Source: DATJAJ01 sp035622335
GTDB taxonomy: Archaea; Thermoproteota; Nitrososphaeria; Nitrososphaerales; Gagatemarchaeaceae
Assembly (NCBI GenBank): GCA_035622335.1
Contig: DASPVO010000089.1
Span: 1 to 58,165, forward strand
Reading direction: 5' to 3'
DNA: 58,165 nucleotides
Positions 7,845-16,360 of this stretch are shown one piece after another (within the stretch, counting starts at the first letter, position 1; every line of letters starts with the position of its first letter). Made by a program: the position numbers and the translations under genes. The notes below the pieces were generated by a model that saw only the letters and a list, made by a program, of their open reading frames with translations, was not told where the DNA came from and ran no database searches.

Positions 7845-9857
7845 TTGGAGGAGGTCACCTTCTTGGGGGAGGCGCTTCCGTTCGAGGAGCGGGTCGAAGT
7901 CGACTGGCCGAGAAAGACAAGCTCAGCGTCATTCGAAAAGTTTCAGGCGCAGACCACCGAGAGCTTTGAAGACTTCTGGGCCGCGACGGCGTCTGAACTG
8001 GATTGGTTCGCTCCCTGGAGGTCGGTCATAGAGAGGGGGGACCACCCCAACGTCTGGAGATGGTTCCCGGGGTCGAAGACGAACATCTCGCACCTTTGCC
8101 TCGACAGGCAAGTCAACACGCCTCGAAAGAACAAGCTCGCCCTGATTTGGGAAGGGGAGCCGAGGGGCATTGACGGCCTTCCGGCCGAGGTCAGGAAGTT
8201 CTCCTATCAAGAGCTGCTCTCCGAGGTCAACAGGCTCGCCTTCGCCCTTAAGGAAAAGTTGGGTCTGAGTAATGGGGACAAGGCGGCGCTCTACATGCCG
8301 ATGATCCCTGAGCTGCCCATCTTCATGCTCGCTCTCGCCAGGTTGGGAGTGACCTTCACCGTCGTCTTCAGCGGCTTTAGCGCAGAAAACCTCGCGTCTA
8401 GGGTGAACGACCTGAAGGCGAAGGTCCTGGTCACCTCAGACGGCTTTTACAGGCGGGGAAAGGAGATCAGGCTCAGGGAGACCGCCGAGAAGGCGGCCTC
8501 AATGGCACCGACAGTCGAGAGGGTGGTGATTGTCAACCGGCTCCACGAAGCTCCACGAGGTGTAGCGAGCAACGAGGTCTGGTTGCACGATCTGCTACGA
8601 GGTGTCCCGCAGACTGCGAGAGTTTTACCCGAGCACCTAGACGGCGACTACCCGCTGTACGTCCTGTATACATCGGGGACGACCGGTGGGCCCAAGGGCA
8701 TCATCCACGACCATGGGGGATACGCGGTTCTGCTCCACGCCACCATGAAGGAAGTCTTCGACCTCTCCGACAACGACGTCTACTTCTGCACCGCGGACAT
8801 CGGGTGGGTGACGGGGCACAGCTACATTGTGTTCGGTCCGCTGATCGCTGGGGCGACCTCGGTGATGTTCGAGGGCACCCCGGATTACCCGGCCCCGGAC
8901 TCTTGGTGGTCCATCGTGGAGAGGCAGAGGGTCACCCTCCTCTACACCACTCCAACTGCCACGAGGATGTTGATGAGATTCGGAGACGCTCACGTCAGGA
9001 AGCACGACCTCTCGTCGCTGAGGCTGATTCACAGTGTGGGCGAGCCCATCAACCCTTCCGCTTGGAGGTGGCTCTTCGAGGTGGTCGGGCAGAAAAGATG
9101 TCCAGTCGGGTCGACCTGGTGGATGACGGAGACGGGAGGCATCATGATCAGCTACGCTCCTGGACTGCAGTTGATCCCGATGAAACCCGGCTCGAACGGC
9201 CTCCCCCTCCCTGGCATCGATGTCGACGTGGTAGACGAAGCAGGAGTCGCGGTCAAAGATGGGACGAAGGGGTACCTCGTGATCAAGAAACCGTTTCCTG
9301 GCATGCCTTCGCCACCCACGGGAATCTGGGGAGACCCCGAAAGGTACTCGAAGGTCTACTTCGGGCGCTTCCCCGACAAGGGTTTCTTCTACACCGGAGA
9401 CTACGCCGTCAAGGACCGCGATGGCTACATTTGGGCAGCGGGGAGGGCAGACGAGGTTCTGAAGGTCTCAGGCCACAGAATAGGCACGTTCGAGCTAGAG
9501 TCTGCGCTTGTCTCTCACCCCTCGGTGGCCGAGGCTGCTGTCGTGGGAAGGGTCGATCAGATCAAGGGAGAAGTGCCCATCGCGTTCGTCGTGCTGAAAC
9601 AGGGGCAGCAGGGGAGCGGGACGATGGGCAGGGAACTGCGGCTCTGGGTTCGGGAGAAGTACGGACCGATCGCCGAGCCGACGGAACTCTTCTTCGTAAC
9701 CAAGCTGCCGAAGACCAGGAGCGGGAAGATAATGCGGAGGCTCGTCCGGGCGGTGGCATCGGGCGGACAGCTCGGAGACGTCACCACTCTCGAGGACGAG
9801 GCGGCCGTGGACGAGGTGAGCGAAGCATATCGGCAGCTGAAGTCTGAAGTGGGGTAA
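7845..9857 (+). CDS. acs: Acetyl-CoA synthetase (AMP-forming)
   Basis: Converts acetate, ATP and CoA to acetyl-CoA through acetyl-AMP. 670 residues, usual length for the Acs subfamily. Motifs in order: an N-terminal Acs cap with FEDFWAATASELDWFAPW, the phosphate loop YTSGTTGGPKGII, the substrate/ATP motif STWWMTETGG (the Trp favours small acyl groups), the hinge YTGDYAVKDRDGYIWAAGRADEVLKVSGH split over about residues 525-555, and the C-terminal TRSGKIMRRL carrying the regulatory catalytic lysine. TTG start about 30 bases after a TATA-like CTTATATCGG, suggesting leaderless transcription. Propionate could also be a substrate. Confidence 0.94.
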   Translation: MEEVTFLGEALPFEERVEVDWPRKTSSASFEKFQAQTTESFEDFWAATASELDWFAPWRSVIERGDHPNVWRWFPGSKTNISHLCLDRQVNTPRKNKLALIWEGEPRGIDGLPAEVRKFSYQELLSEVNRLAFALKEKLGLSNGDKAALYMPMIPELPIFMLALARLGVTFTVVFSGFSAENLASRVNDLKAKVLVTSDGFYRRGKEIRLRETAEKAASMAPTVERVVIVNRLHEAPRGVASNEVWLHDLLRGVPQTARVLPEHLDGDYPLYVLYTSGTTGGPKGIIHDHGGYAVLLHATMKEVFDLSDNDVYFCTADIGWVTGHSYIVFGPLIAGATSVMFEGTPDYPAPDSWWSIVERQRVTLLYTTPTATRMLMRFGDAHVRKHDLSSLRLIHSVGEPINPSAWRWLFEVVGQKRCPVGSTWWMTETGGIMISYAPGLQLIPMKPGSNGLPLPGIDVDVVDEAGVAVKDGTKGYLVIKKPFPGMPSPPTGIWGDPERYSKVYFGRFPDKGFFYTGDYAVKDRDGYIWAAGRADEVLKVSGHRIGTFELESALVSHPSVAEAAVVGRVDQIKGEVPIAFVVLKQGQQGSGTMGRELRLWVREKYGPIAEPTELFFVTKLPKTRSGKIMRRLVRAVASGGQLGDVTTLEDEAAVDEVSEAYRQLKSEVG

Positions 9858-9944
9858 AGGGCTGAAGCGGCGCAAGGGGCTACCTCCTGCAATCTCTCCT
9901 GTGTTTATTTGTGGGTCACCACAAGTCGCAGGGCAAGATTCACT

Positions 9945-10463
9945 TTGGACCTCTCGCAAATCTCGCTCGTCCTGAGCGCCGTCAGCGCCCTTGCGGTCGT
10001 CGCAGGAGCTGTGTTCGTCGTCTTCCAGCTAAGGCAGAACGCCAAGCTCATCGGCGCCACCGTTCAGTCGAACAAGTCCGCGATTGCGTTCTCGATTCTG
10101 GAGAGGATTATCGATGACTCGTTCGTTAGAAGGAGAAAGAACGCCTACGACACGGTCGCCAAGTATCAGCCCAAGAACTGGGAAGGCTTCCTCGGGACAA
10201 TGGAAGACCTTGAGGCCAGGAACTACGCGTACATGTTCGAACTCCTCGGTCAGCTCGTCAAGGACGGCATAATCGAACTCCAGACGGTGATGAACGCGCT
10301 GAAGTACATGGTGGTAAACGATTGGAAGGTGATGGAGCCGATGATCAGGTACCTCAATCGGGAATACAACGTCAAGCTCAGTCCGTGGGCGAATTTCGAG
10401 TGGCTTGCCAACGAGACGGAAAAGTACCTCAAGGACCTCGAATCGAAGATTCCTCCCCAGTGA
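9945..10463 (+). CDS. Membrane-anchored protein of unknown function (DUF4760-like)
   Basis: About 172 residues. One N-terminal membrane helix (IS..LVLSAVSALAVVAGAVFVVFQL region) is followed by a soluble helical domain with many aromatic and acidic residues (NAYDTVAKYQPKNWEGF, ARNYAYMFELLGQLVKDGII, NREYNVKLSPWANFEWL). This layout resembles DUF4760-type proteins. The frame stays open to a TTG at 9909, but that codon touches the TATA-like GTGTTTATTTG at about 9901-9911, so the TTG at 9945 is the better start. Function unknown. Confidence 0.65.
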   Translation: MDLSQISLVLSAVSALAVVAGAVFVVFQLRQNAKLIGATVQSNKSAIAFSILERIIDDSFVRRRKNAYDTVAKYQPKNWEGFLGTMEDLEARNYAYMFELLGQLVKDGIIELQTVMNALKYMVVNDWKVMEPMIRYLNREYNVKLSPWANFEWLANETEKYLKDLESKIPPQ

Positions 10464-10596
10464 CTCTTCAACATCCCTGGTCGCGATTCACTTGAATCAT
10501 TGGCAACTCGCCAAAATTGGGGTCGATTCATAGCAATCTGCATATGCAAAATCTAACTCCTCCAACTAAATAGAGTCATATCGGGCTAATCGGAAA

Positions 10597-10704
10597 TGGG
10601 CCTGGGGGGATTTGAACCCGCGACCGACCGGTTTCCCCTTCAAGATTATGAGCCGGTCGCTCTGACCGAACTGCCCGCGTCAGGAGACTCTGAGCTACAG
10701 GCCC
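10597..10704 (-). tRNA. tRNA with CAT anticodon (elongator Met or Ile2), two introns
   Basis: Minus-strand cloverleaf: acceptor GGGCCTG/CAGGCCC, D-stem GCTC/GAGC, anticodon stem ACCGG/CCGGT, anticodon CAT at 10648-10650, T-loop TTCAAAT. The 108-base gene contains a 14-base intron after position 37 (about 10633-10646) and about 19 extra bases inside the D-loop (within 10663-10691), which otherwise reads as a normal AGTTCGGTCA. The T-stem has one C-C mismatch. The acceptor excludes the archaeal initiator type. Whether C34 is modified (tRNA-Ile2) cannot be seen. A TATA-like CTTAAAAC lies just upstream of the 5' end. Confidence 0.87.
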
Positions 10705-10787
10705 TCGAACGCCGGCTGGGAGCCGGCCGTTTTAAGCAGTACTCGGACAAAGCCTAATTAGTAACGAATCCAACAGGAAGAGCAATA

Positions 10788-11087
10788 GTGAGCGGCAAAG
10801 ACCTGGACGAAGGATTCGAGGATATACTCGCCGAGCTCGATAAAGAAGAAGCCCGCGTGAAGATTCGAATGGAGATGCGCCGCTTCGGAAAGCCCACCAC
10901 GGTCATAGAGGGTCTCAAGATGAGCGAAAAGGACTTGCACGAGCTATGCACAAAGATGAAGAGGGGACTGGCCACCGGTGGGACGGTAAAGGACGGGATA
11001 CTGATTCTTCAGGGGGATCACAGGGAGGCCGCCGCAAAGATGCTCACCGACAGCGGATTCTCAGGCGGCTCGATAGAGATACTGTAA
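10788..11087 (+). CDS. Translation initiation factor aIF1 (SUI1)
   Basis: 99-residue SUI1-fold protein that binds the 30S P-site region and enforces start-codon selection. The core VKIRMEMRRFGKPTTVIEGL and LHELCTKMKRGLATGGTVKD followed by ILILQGDHREAAAKML match the SUI1 signature, including the basic loop before the first long strand and the ATGGTVKD motif. GTG start, preceded by an AATTAG-type AT element. It is the last gene before the complex I operon but has a separate promoter gap of about 70 bases. Confidence 0.93.
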   Translation: MSGKDLDEGFEDILAELDKEEARVKIRMEMRRFGKPTTVIEGLKMSEKDLHELCTKMKRGLATGGTVKDGILILQGDHREAAAKMLTDSGFSGGSIEIL

Positions 11088-11109
11088 GCGCGTTTCATAC
11101 CCGCTCAAC

Positions 11110-11118
11110 TTTATAAAA
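11110..11118 (+). promoter_or_regulatory. TATA box of the nuoH-N operon
   Basis: TTTATAAAA, the strongest AT element in the gap between aIF1 and nuoH, lies about 41-49 bases before the nuoH TTG. It is followed by a purine-rich stretch, so the transcript would have a short leader. All eight downstream nuo genes overlap or nearly touch, so this is probably the only strong promoter. Confidence 0.6.
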
Positions 11119-11158
11119 GGTAAAACGGGGCGCAGGAAGCAAGGTCAGCGGGACCAGA

Positions 11159-12346
11159 TTGTCCACTCAGATAACAACTTTCGAGGGTTTTATCAGAAGA
11201 ATCCTCAAGGTCGTCTTCTGGGTCCTGCTCCTCCTCGCGCTCATAATCGTCCCGATATACTATGCTCTCGACGCGGTCTTCCACTTTCCGCTGGACTACT
11301 TCGCAATCGCCACAACGAATCCCACCGAGATGCTCTCAATCACGATGAGCATGCTCAGCGCCGAGCCCTTCAGGACGATGTTCGCGCTCACGGTCTTCCC
11401 TGGTTTCACCTTCGTCGCCCTATTCGGCACGATCTTCATGGGCTGGGTCGAGAGGAAGCTCACCGCGAAGATCCAGCTCAGGACAGGACCGATGTACGCA
11501 GGGCGGTACGAAGGGATACTCCAGAACATTGCAGACTTCTTCAAGCTGCTCTTCAAGGAGATCGTGATACCAAACGGCGTCGACAAGGCCGCCTTCGTGG
11601 CAGTCCCGTTTGGCCTGATGGCGGTGGCAGGTGCGCTAGTGTCGCTGGTCCCCCTGTCGCCCACGGTATACATCGCAGACCCCTCGGTGGGCGCGATACT
11701 CGTCTTCGCCATCCTTGGGTTCACGCCCGTGATCGTCTTGCTAGCAGGCTGGGCGAGCAACAGCAAGTATCCGTTCTTGGGAGGTCTGAGAGCACTTCAT
11801 CAGCTGGTCGCCTACGAGATACCGCTAGTGCTGTCGCTTCTCGGCGCGGTCCTGCTGTCTGGCTCCCTCAACCTCATGAACATAGTGTCAGCGCAGGGGG
11901 CTGGAAGTGGCGGGCCGGGGATCTGGTTTCTTTTCCTGCAACCCCTAGGTGCCATCGTCTTCTTCGTGGGGGCCCTCGCGGAGCTCGAGAGGATACCCTT
12001 CGACCTCCCTGAAGCCGACAGTGAGATAGTCGCAGGGTGGCAGACCGAGTACACGGGCATGCTCTTCGGCGCCTTCCAGCTCGCGAACTTCACCAGGATG
12101 TACGTCCTCGCGGGCCTGTTCACTACGTTCTTCCTGGGCGGCTGGCTTGGCCCCTCGATCCTTCCTGGAGTTGTCTGGTTCATACTCAAGACCTTCGTAG
12201 TCATGGTCGCCATGATGCTTCCCAGGAGCATACTCCCCAGAATCAGGATTGACATGATGCTGAGGACCGGCTGGGCGAAGCTCCTCGCGCTCTCGTTCGC
12301 CAACATATTCATCACAATGCTGCTGCTCGGGCTGGGAGTGCACTAG
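11159..12346 (+). CDS. nuoH: Complex I subunit NuoH
   Basis: Membrane subunit that links the quinone site to the proton-pumping arm. 395 residues with about 8-9 membrane helices. Recognisable conserved stretches: GWVERKLTAKIQLRTGPMYAGR (the basic loop facing NuoB/D, residues ~98-119), GGLRALHQLVAYEIPL, LAELERIPFDLPEADSEIVAG (acidic quinone-chamber loop) and a C-terminal LPRIRIDMMLRTGWAKLL. TTG start after a clear TATA box. First gene of nuoH-I-J-K-M'-L-M-N. Confidence 0.96.
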   Translation: MSTQITTFEGFIRRILKVVFWVLLLLALIIVPIYYALDAVFHFPLDYFAIATTNPTEMLSITMSMLSAEPFRTMFALTVFPGFTFVALFGTIFMGWVERKLTAKIQLRTGPMYAGRYEGILQNIADFFKLLFKEIVIPNGVDKAAFVAVPFGLMAVAGALVSLVPLSPTVYIADPSVGAILVFAILGFTPVIVLLAGWASNSKYPFLGGLRALHQLVAYEIPLVLSLLGAVLLSGSLNLMNIVSAQGAGSGGPGIWFLFLQPLGAIVFFVGALAELERIPFDLPEADSEIVAGWQTEYTGMLFGAFQLANFTRMYVLAGLFTTFFLGGWLGPSILPGVVWFILKTFVVMVAMMLPRSILPRIRIDMMLRTGWAKLLALSFANIFITMLLLGLGVH

Positions 12347-12347
12347 C

Positions 12348-13979
12348 TTGGGCACTGTGTCCTACATCAAGGGCGTCTTCACGGCCACGTGGAGCGGTTT
12401 CAGACACCTGTTCAAGCCAAGGATGACGCTCCGATACCCGGAGCAGAAGCTCGACCTAGAGGGGCCGGGCTACAGGTTCGACGCTAAGCAGGGTGTGGGG
12501 CTCCCCGGCTTCAAGGGCAGGCACATACTCAACTTTGACAAGTGCACCGGATGTCAGCTCTGCGGCATCGCTTGCGACGGCGTGGCGGTCGCGATCGAGA
12601 TGCAGCCTGTCCAGAAAGGGAAGCCCCAGAACAAGAAGGAGATCTGGCCTGCGGTTGACTACGGCAGATGCGTCTTCTGCGGATTGTGCGTCGATTATTT
12701 GACAGAAATCCAAACTAATCCTGGACTAAAGACAATAAGTGAGGTCTCAGTCGGAGAGCTTGTCCTCACGCACACGGGCGACTATAAGCCGATAACGAAG
12801 ATTTGGGACATGAATTACACAGGCCCATACTATCGCATCCTGGTCTACGGCAAGCCAGACGCATTGGCGTGCACCGCCGACCACAAGATAATCGCGGTTT
12901 CTAGGCCGGTCTCGAACAGAAAGGATGGAAGGCTTCTCCGGGTCACATCGCCGCTTCAGTTCTACAAGCCGACAGAGCTCAAGGTCGGTGACTACTTGGT
13001 GAGCCCTATCGTGCGGAAGGTCGTCCACACTGAAAGATATGAGAAGGACGTCAAGATGTACAGGGGAGAGAAGACCACTCGGAGGCAGTCTCTAGACGCA
13101 ACTCCTGAGCTCTTCCGACTAATCGGTTACTATCTCGCCGAAGGCTCCTGCGATGGAGGAAGGAGGGTAAACTTCGATTTCAACGAAGCCGAGACCAATA
13201 CCTTTGCCAAGGACTGCGGTCAGCTCGCGAGCAAATTCTTCGGCAAACCGGTGAAAGTGAGAAAGAACGGTGCTCATGGTATAAGGCTGGTCCTGGACTC
13301 CGCCATGGCCGAGGATTTCTTTTCGCAGTTCGGAAAGGGAGCCGACAAAAAGAAACTGCCCTCGTGGGTCTTCTTCGCGGAACCCGAAAAGCAGCTCGAG
13401 CTGCTCAGGGGAGAGTGGCAGGGAGACGGCTGCAGGGTCAAGCAGGAACGTCAGAAGTACCTGAACATCACCACCACCTCAAAAGTGATGGCATTCCAGC
13501 TGCAGTCGATTTACGCTCGTCTGGGAATAGTCGCGACCATCGATAGCGAGCACTCTCCGAACAGGCTTCGAAGCTACCACGTCAACGTCTTCGGCCGGTG
13601 GGCCGTAAAATTGGCAAGGATGTGGGACATTGAGTTCGACTACACACCTACCAAACACGGCGACAAGTTCCACATGGACAGCGAATACGTCTACATGCCG
13701 ATCAGGACAATCGAGGTAGAGCAGGTCCGGGACAGACGCGTAATGGACGTGACAGTCGAAGACGACCACACCTTCGCACCCCTGGGTCTTGCCACGAGCA
13801 ACTGCGTAGATGCCTGTCCCTTCGATGCGCTCGACATGACGAACGATTACGAGTTAGCGGCGTACGACAAGATGAGCCTGAAGTACACTCCCGACCAGCT
13901 CGCAATACCTCCTAAGCTCGAGGGCCAGACGTACAAGGTGACCTTCGACACGGAGAAGGGGACCGCCAAGCATGATTGA
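12348..13979 (+). CDS. nuoI: Complex I subunit NuoI, precursor containing an intein
   Basis: Carries the two 4Fe-4S clusters (N6a, N6b) that pass electrons to NuoB. The 543-residue precursor consists of an N-extein of 113 residues with the first motif CTGCQLCGIAC (66-76) and the beginning of the second (CVFCGL, 108-113), a 372-residue intein, and a C-extein of 58 residues starting CVDACPFDALDM. Joining the exteins restores a perfect second motif CVFCGLCVDACP and a 171-residue protein, normal for NuoI. TTG start one base after the nuoH stop; 8-base overlap with nuoJ. There is no frameshift. Confidence 0.95.
   Translation: MGTVSYIKGVFTATWSGFRHLFKPRMTLRYPEQKLDLEGPGYRFDAKQGVGLPGFKGRHILNFDKCTGCQLCGIACDGVAVAIEMQPVQKGKPQNKKEIWPAVDYGRCVFCGLCVDYLTEIQTNPGLKTISEVSVGELVLTHTGDYKPITKIWDMNYTGPYYRILVYGKPDALACTADHKIIAVSRPVSNRKDGRLLRVTSPLQFYKPTELKVGDYLVSPIVRKVVHTERYEKDVKMYRGEKTTRRQSLDATPELFRLIGYYLAEGSCDGGRRVNFDFNEAETNTFAKDCGQLASKFFGKPVKVRKNGAHGIRLVLDSAMAEDFFSQFGKGADKKKLPSWVFFAEPEKQLELLRGEWQGDGCRVKQERQKYLNITTTSKVMAFQLQSIYARLGIVATIDSEHSPNRLRSYHVNVFGRWAVKLARMWDIEFDYTPTKHGDKFHMDSEYVYMPIRTIEVEQVRDRRVMDVTVEDDHTFAPLGLATSNCVDACPFDALDMTNDYELAAYDKMSLKYTPDQLAIPPKLEGQTYKVTFDTEKGTAKHD
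12687..13802 (+). mobile_element. Intein with LAGLIDADG endonuclease in NuoI
   Basis: 372 residues, beginning at Cys114 of the precursor and ending ATSN before Cys+1. Block B shows CTADHKIIAV (the TxxH motif), block F VMDVTVEDDHTF. The endonuclease has two LAGLIDADG helices, LIGYYLAEGS and LLRGEWQGDG, both keeping an acidic residue, with a linker lysine region (KKLPSWVF) as in DOD inteins. The penultimate residue is Ser, not the usual His that assists Asn cyclisation; some active inteins lack it, but splicing may be slower. The inserted site is the third Cys ligand of a 4Fe-4S cluster, so unspliced protein cannot form it. Confidence 0.93.
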
Positions 13980-14484
13980 CCTGGTCTTCCTCGCTCTGAT
14001 GGTGGTGACGGTGGGAGGGGCGATTATCGCCCTCGAAGCGGAGGAGATAATCTACGGCGCCATTGCGCTCGCCGGAAGCCTCTTCGGCGTCGCCGCCCTC
14101 TTCTTCCTGCTGGAAGCGCCCTACGTGGCGGTCTTCCAGATTACCGTCTACGTGGGAGCGATAGCCGTACTGATTCTGTTCACGGTGATGCTCGTCAGAC
14201 AGGAGAAGTGGACCAAGGAAGTCTCCGGCTGGTCCATAGGCAAGCTCTTCGGAGCTCTCACGGGAGGAGCGATCGCGTTCGCCCTGATCGTCGCCGTCTC
14301 TGCGTCGTCATCCTACTTTCCCCAGAACTGGAGTCCCCAGAACTCAGTGGCACCGAGCCAGATAGGGAAGCTGATCTCGACGACCTACGCTCCCGTGCTG
14401 GAGGTACTGGCTCTCGTGCTGGCAGCCTCTGTGGTGGGAGCTCTTACTCTCTCCCGGGTCGACAGGGAGACGGTCCCAGGATGA
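13972..14484 (+). CDS. nuoJ: Complex I subunit NuoJ
   Basis: 170-residue membrane subunit with five hydrophobic segments. The conserved third-helix region is present as YVAVFQITVYVGAIAVLILFTVML (residues ~50-73), including the pi-bulge helix implicated in coupling. The ATG overlaps the nuoI stop by 8 bases, and the TGA overlaps the nuoK ATG by 4 bases. Confidence 0.94.
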   Translation: MIDLVFLALMVVTVGGAIIALEAEEIIYGAIALAGSLFGVAALFFLLEAPYVAVFQITVYVGAIAVLILFTVMLVRQEKWTKEVSGWSIGKLFGALTGGAIAFALIVAVSASSSYFPQNWSPQNSVAPSQIGKLISTTYAPVLEVLALVLAASVVGALTLSRVDRETVPG

Positions 14485-14786
14485 CACCCCTGGTCGGCTA
14501 CGTGATGGTCTCGGCCATGCTCTTCGGTGTTGGTATCTACGGCCTCATCGTCAAGAGGAGCGCGCTCAGGCTTCTCTTCTCAGTAGAGATACTGATAAAC
14601 GCGGCTAACCTCAACTTCATTGCCTTCAGCCAGTACCTGTACGACGATGCCCTCGGGCAGACGTTCGTGCTCTTCTCGATCGCGCTCGCCGCCGCCGAGG
14701 CAGCGGTCATACTCGCCATAGTCGTCGTAGCCTACCGGCTCCACAGAGACGTTGACGTGAGCGAACTGAAGTCGATGGGAGACTAA
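14481..14786 (+). CDS. nuoK: Complex I subunit NuoK
   Basis: 101 residues, three membrane helices, standard length. Conserved NuoK features: GIYGLIVKRSALRLLFSVEILINAANLNF with the buried Glu of helix 2, and FVLFSIALAAAEAAVILAI with the Glu of helix 3; both are proton-channel residues. A much longer in-frame ORF begins at 14208, but the ATG at 14481 overlapping the nuoJ stop (ATGA) is the clear start. Confidence 0.94.
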   Translation: MTPLVGYVMVSAMLFGVGIYGLIVKRSALRLLFSVEILINAANLNFIAFSQYLYDDALGQTFVLFSIALAAAEAAVILAIVVVAYRLHRDVDVSELKSMGD

Positions 14787-14845
14787 GAGATGCGCAACAT
14801 GGGGGGACGGACCCCATTCCACGACCTCAAGAGAGAGGCAAGGCC

Positions 14846-16360
14846 TTGACGTTGCCTTACGCGCAGCTTCAGACGATAATCGTCCCGATAATCCTCGCCC
14901 CTGTCTGCTATCTCCTCTCGAAGCGGTTGGGCAAGCAGGTCGGATGGTTGGCTTTCGTCGCGATGGTCTACGCGACGGCCATTCTCGTCCTCGACGAAGT
15001 CGTGCTCTGGTCTGGAAGCTCGATCCCCGTGGAGTCCTACGCGTGGGCTCCCACGGCCGGCCTCACCTTCGGTTTCCTCGCGGACGGTCTGAGCGTCCCG
15101 GTGTCGATCTTGGTCTGCGTGGTCTTGGCGGCCAGCATCCTCTACTCTATCCCCTACATGGAGAGGCGCATCAAGGCCATCTATGGCGAGGACAGGAAGG
15201 ACATGTACGGGCTCTACTATCTGAACTATCTTCTGCTGTCGGCGGGACTGGTCGGTATAGTCCTCTCGACCAACCTGATAGAACTCTACCTCTTTCTGGA
15301 GCTCGTCCTCATCCCCACGTTCGCGATAATCAGCTTCTTCGGGTACGAGCAGAAGGAGAGGGTGGCCATAATCTACTTCATCTGGAACCATCTGGGCGCA
15401 TTCATATTCCTGGCGGGCATCCTCTTCGTCTACGCCGCGACGGGGAGCTTCAGCATCTCCGGGATGTCCGCGGCGCAGACCAGCGTCTACGCCGACTGGA
15501 TCGTAGGTCTCATACTGGTGGGGTGGCTGGTCAAGATGGCCGTCTTCGGCGTCCACATGTGGCTGCCGATCACCGAGGCGGAAGCTCCAACGGCGTTCGC
15601 CCCCACGATGGCCGTGGTGTCAGGGATAGGGAGCTACGTGCTCGTCAGGCTCCTCCTACTCGGCATGCCCAGCACCTTCCAGGCGTTCAGCTTACCTCTG
15701 ATGGCGTGGGCTGTCCTGACCATGTTCTACGGGGGAGCCGTCACTCTCGTCCAGTCTGACCTCAAGTACATGTTCGCTTGGTCGACCGTCAGCCAGAACG
15801 CGTACTCCATCCTCGGGATAGCCAGCTTCTCGGTGCTGGGGGCTTCGGGCGCCGTCTTCTACTTTCTGAGCCACATAATGGGCAAGCTGATCATGTTCTC
15901 GGTCGCCGGGATACTCCTGCTCCAGACAGGGAGCAGGGACCTCAAGAGCATGAAAGGGCTCGCGAGCAAGATGCCCCTGACCGCGGCAATCTTCATTCTT
16001 GGCGCTCTGATACTCTCCGCGGTCCCGCCCACCGGGGGCTTCATGGCAGAGTGGATAATGTTCGCAGGAATCTTCACGCAGGGAGCTACCGGCTCCGCGG
16101 CTTACTTCTGGGTCGCAATCCTCGGGCTTGCCGCAACGATGTTGACGGTGGCCTATACACTCTGGCCCATCCGTAGGATCTTCTTCGGCCAGCTTCCAGA
16201 GACTCTCCAGGACGTGAAGGAGGCCCCGTTGAGCATGACGCTGCCTCTCCTCGCCGTGATCGTCATTTCGATAATCATCGGGATCTACCCGAACGTCGTC
16301 TCAAAATTCCTGATCTCGATCGTCAACTATCCGCCGCTCAGGGGGAGCATCCCCGGTTGA
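14846..16360 (+). CDS. Extra NuoM/MrpD-type antiporter-like subunit
   Basis: 504 residues, about 14 membrane helices, a proton-translocating antiporter-like subunit (Proton_antipo_M family) in addition to the regular NuoL, M and N. The acidic residue of helix 5 (LYLFLELVLIPTF) and the helix-7 lysine (GWLVKMAVFGVHMWLP) are kept. The next channel helix reads MAVVSGIGSYVLVR where NuoM has LLKMGGYG and NuoL MVKAG, so the helix-8 lysine is missing. It may pump differently or act as a spacer. TTG start 59 bases after nuoK, the only real gap in the operon; the stop overlaps nuoL by 4 bases. Confidence 0.88.
   Translation: MTLPYAQLQTIIVPIILAPVCYLLSKRLGKQVGWLAFVAMVYATAILVLDEVVLWSGSSIPVESYAWAPTAGLTFGFLADGLSVPVSILVCVVLAASILYSIPYMERRIKAIYGEDRKDMYGLYYLNYLLLSAGLVGIVLSTNLIELYLFLELVLIPTFAIISFFGYEQKERVAIIYFIWNHLGAFIFLAGILFVYAATGSFSISGMSAAQTSVYADWIVGLILVGWLVKMAVFGVHMWLPITEAEAPTAFAPTMAVVSGIGSYVLVRLLLLGMPSTFQAFSLPLMAWAVLTMFYGGAVTLVQSDLKYMFAWSTVSQNAYSILGIASFSVLGASGAVFYFLSHIMGKLIMFSVAGILLLQTGSRDLKSMKGLASKMPLTAAIFILGALILSAVPPTGGFMAEWIMFAGIFTQGATGSAAYFWVAILGLAATMLTVAYTLWPIRRIFFGQLPETLQDVKEAPLSMTLPLLAVIVISIIIGIYPNVVSKFLISIVNYPPLRGSIPG

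Noticed and set aside
8804..9847. 347-codon plus-strand open frame within acs.
   Set aside because: Out-of-frame shadow of a clear acetyl-CoA synthetase; Arg/Gly/His-rich with no motif.
12348..13979. NuoI looked like a protein broken by an unrelated insertion or frameshift.
   Set aside because: The frame is continuous, intein splicing blocks are present, and ligation restores an exact 4Fe-4S motif and normal length.
14783..15556. 257-codon minus-strand open frame under the extra NuoM gene.
   Set aside because: Asp/Glu/Arg/Gln-rich antisense of a hydrophobic membrane gene, a common artefact.
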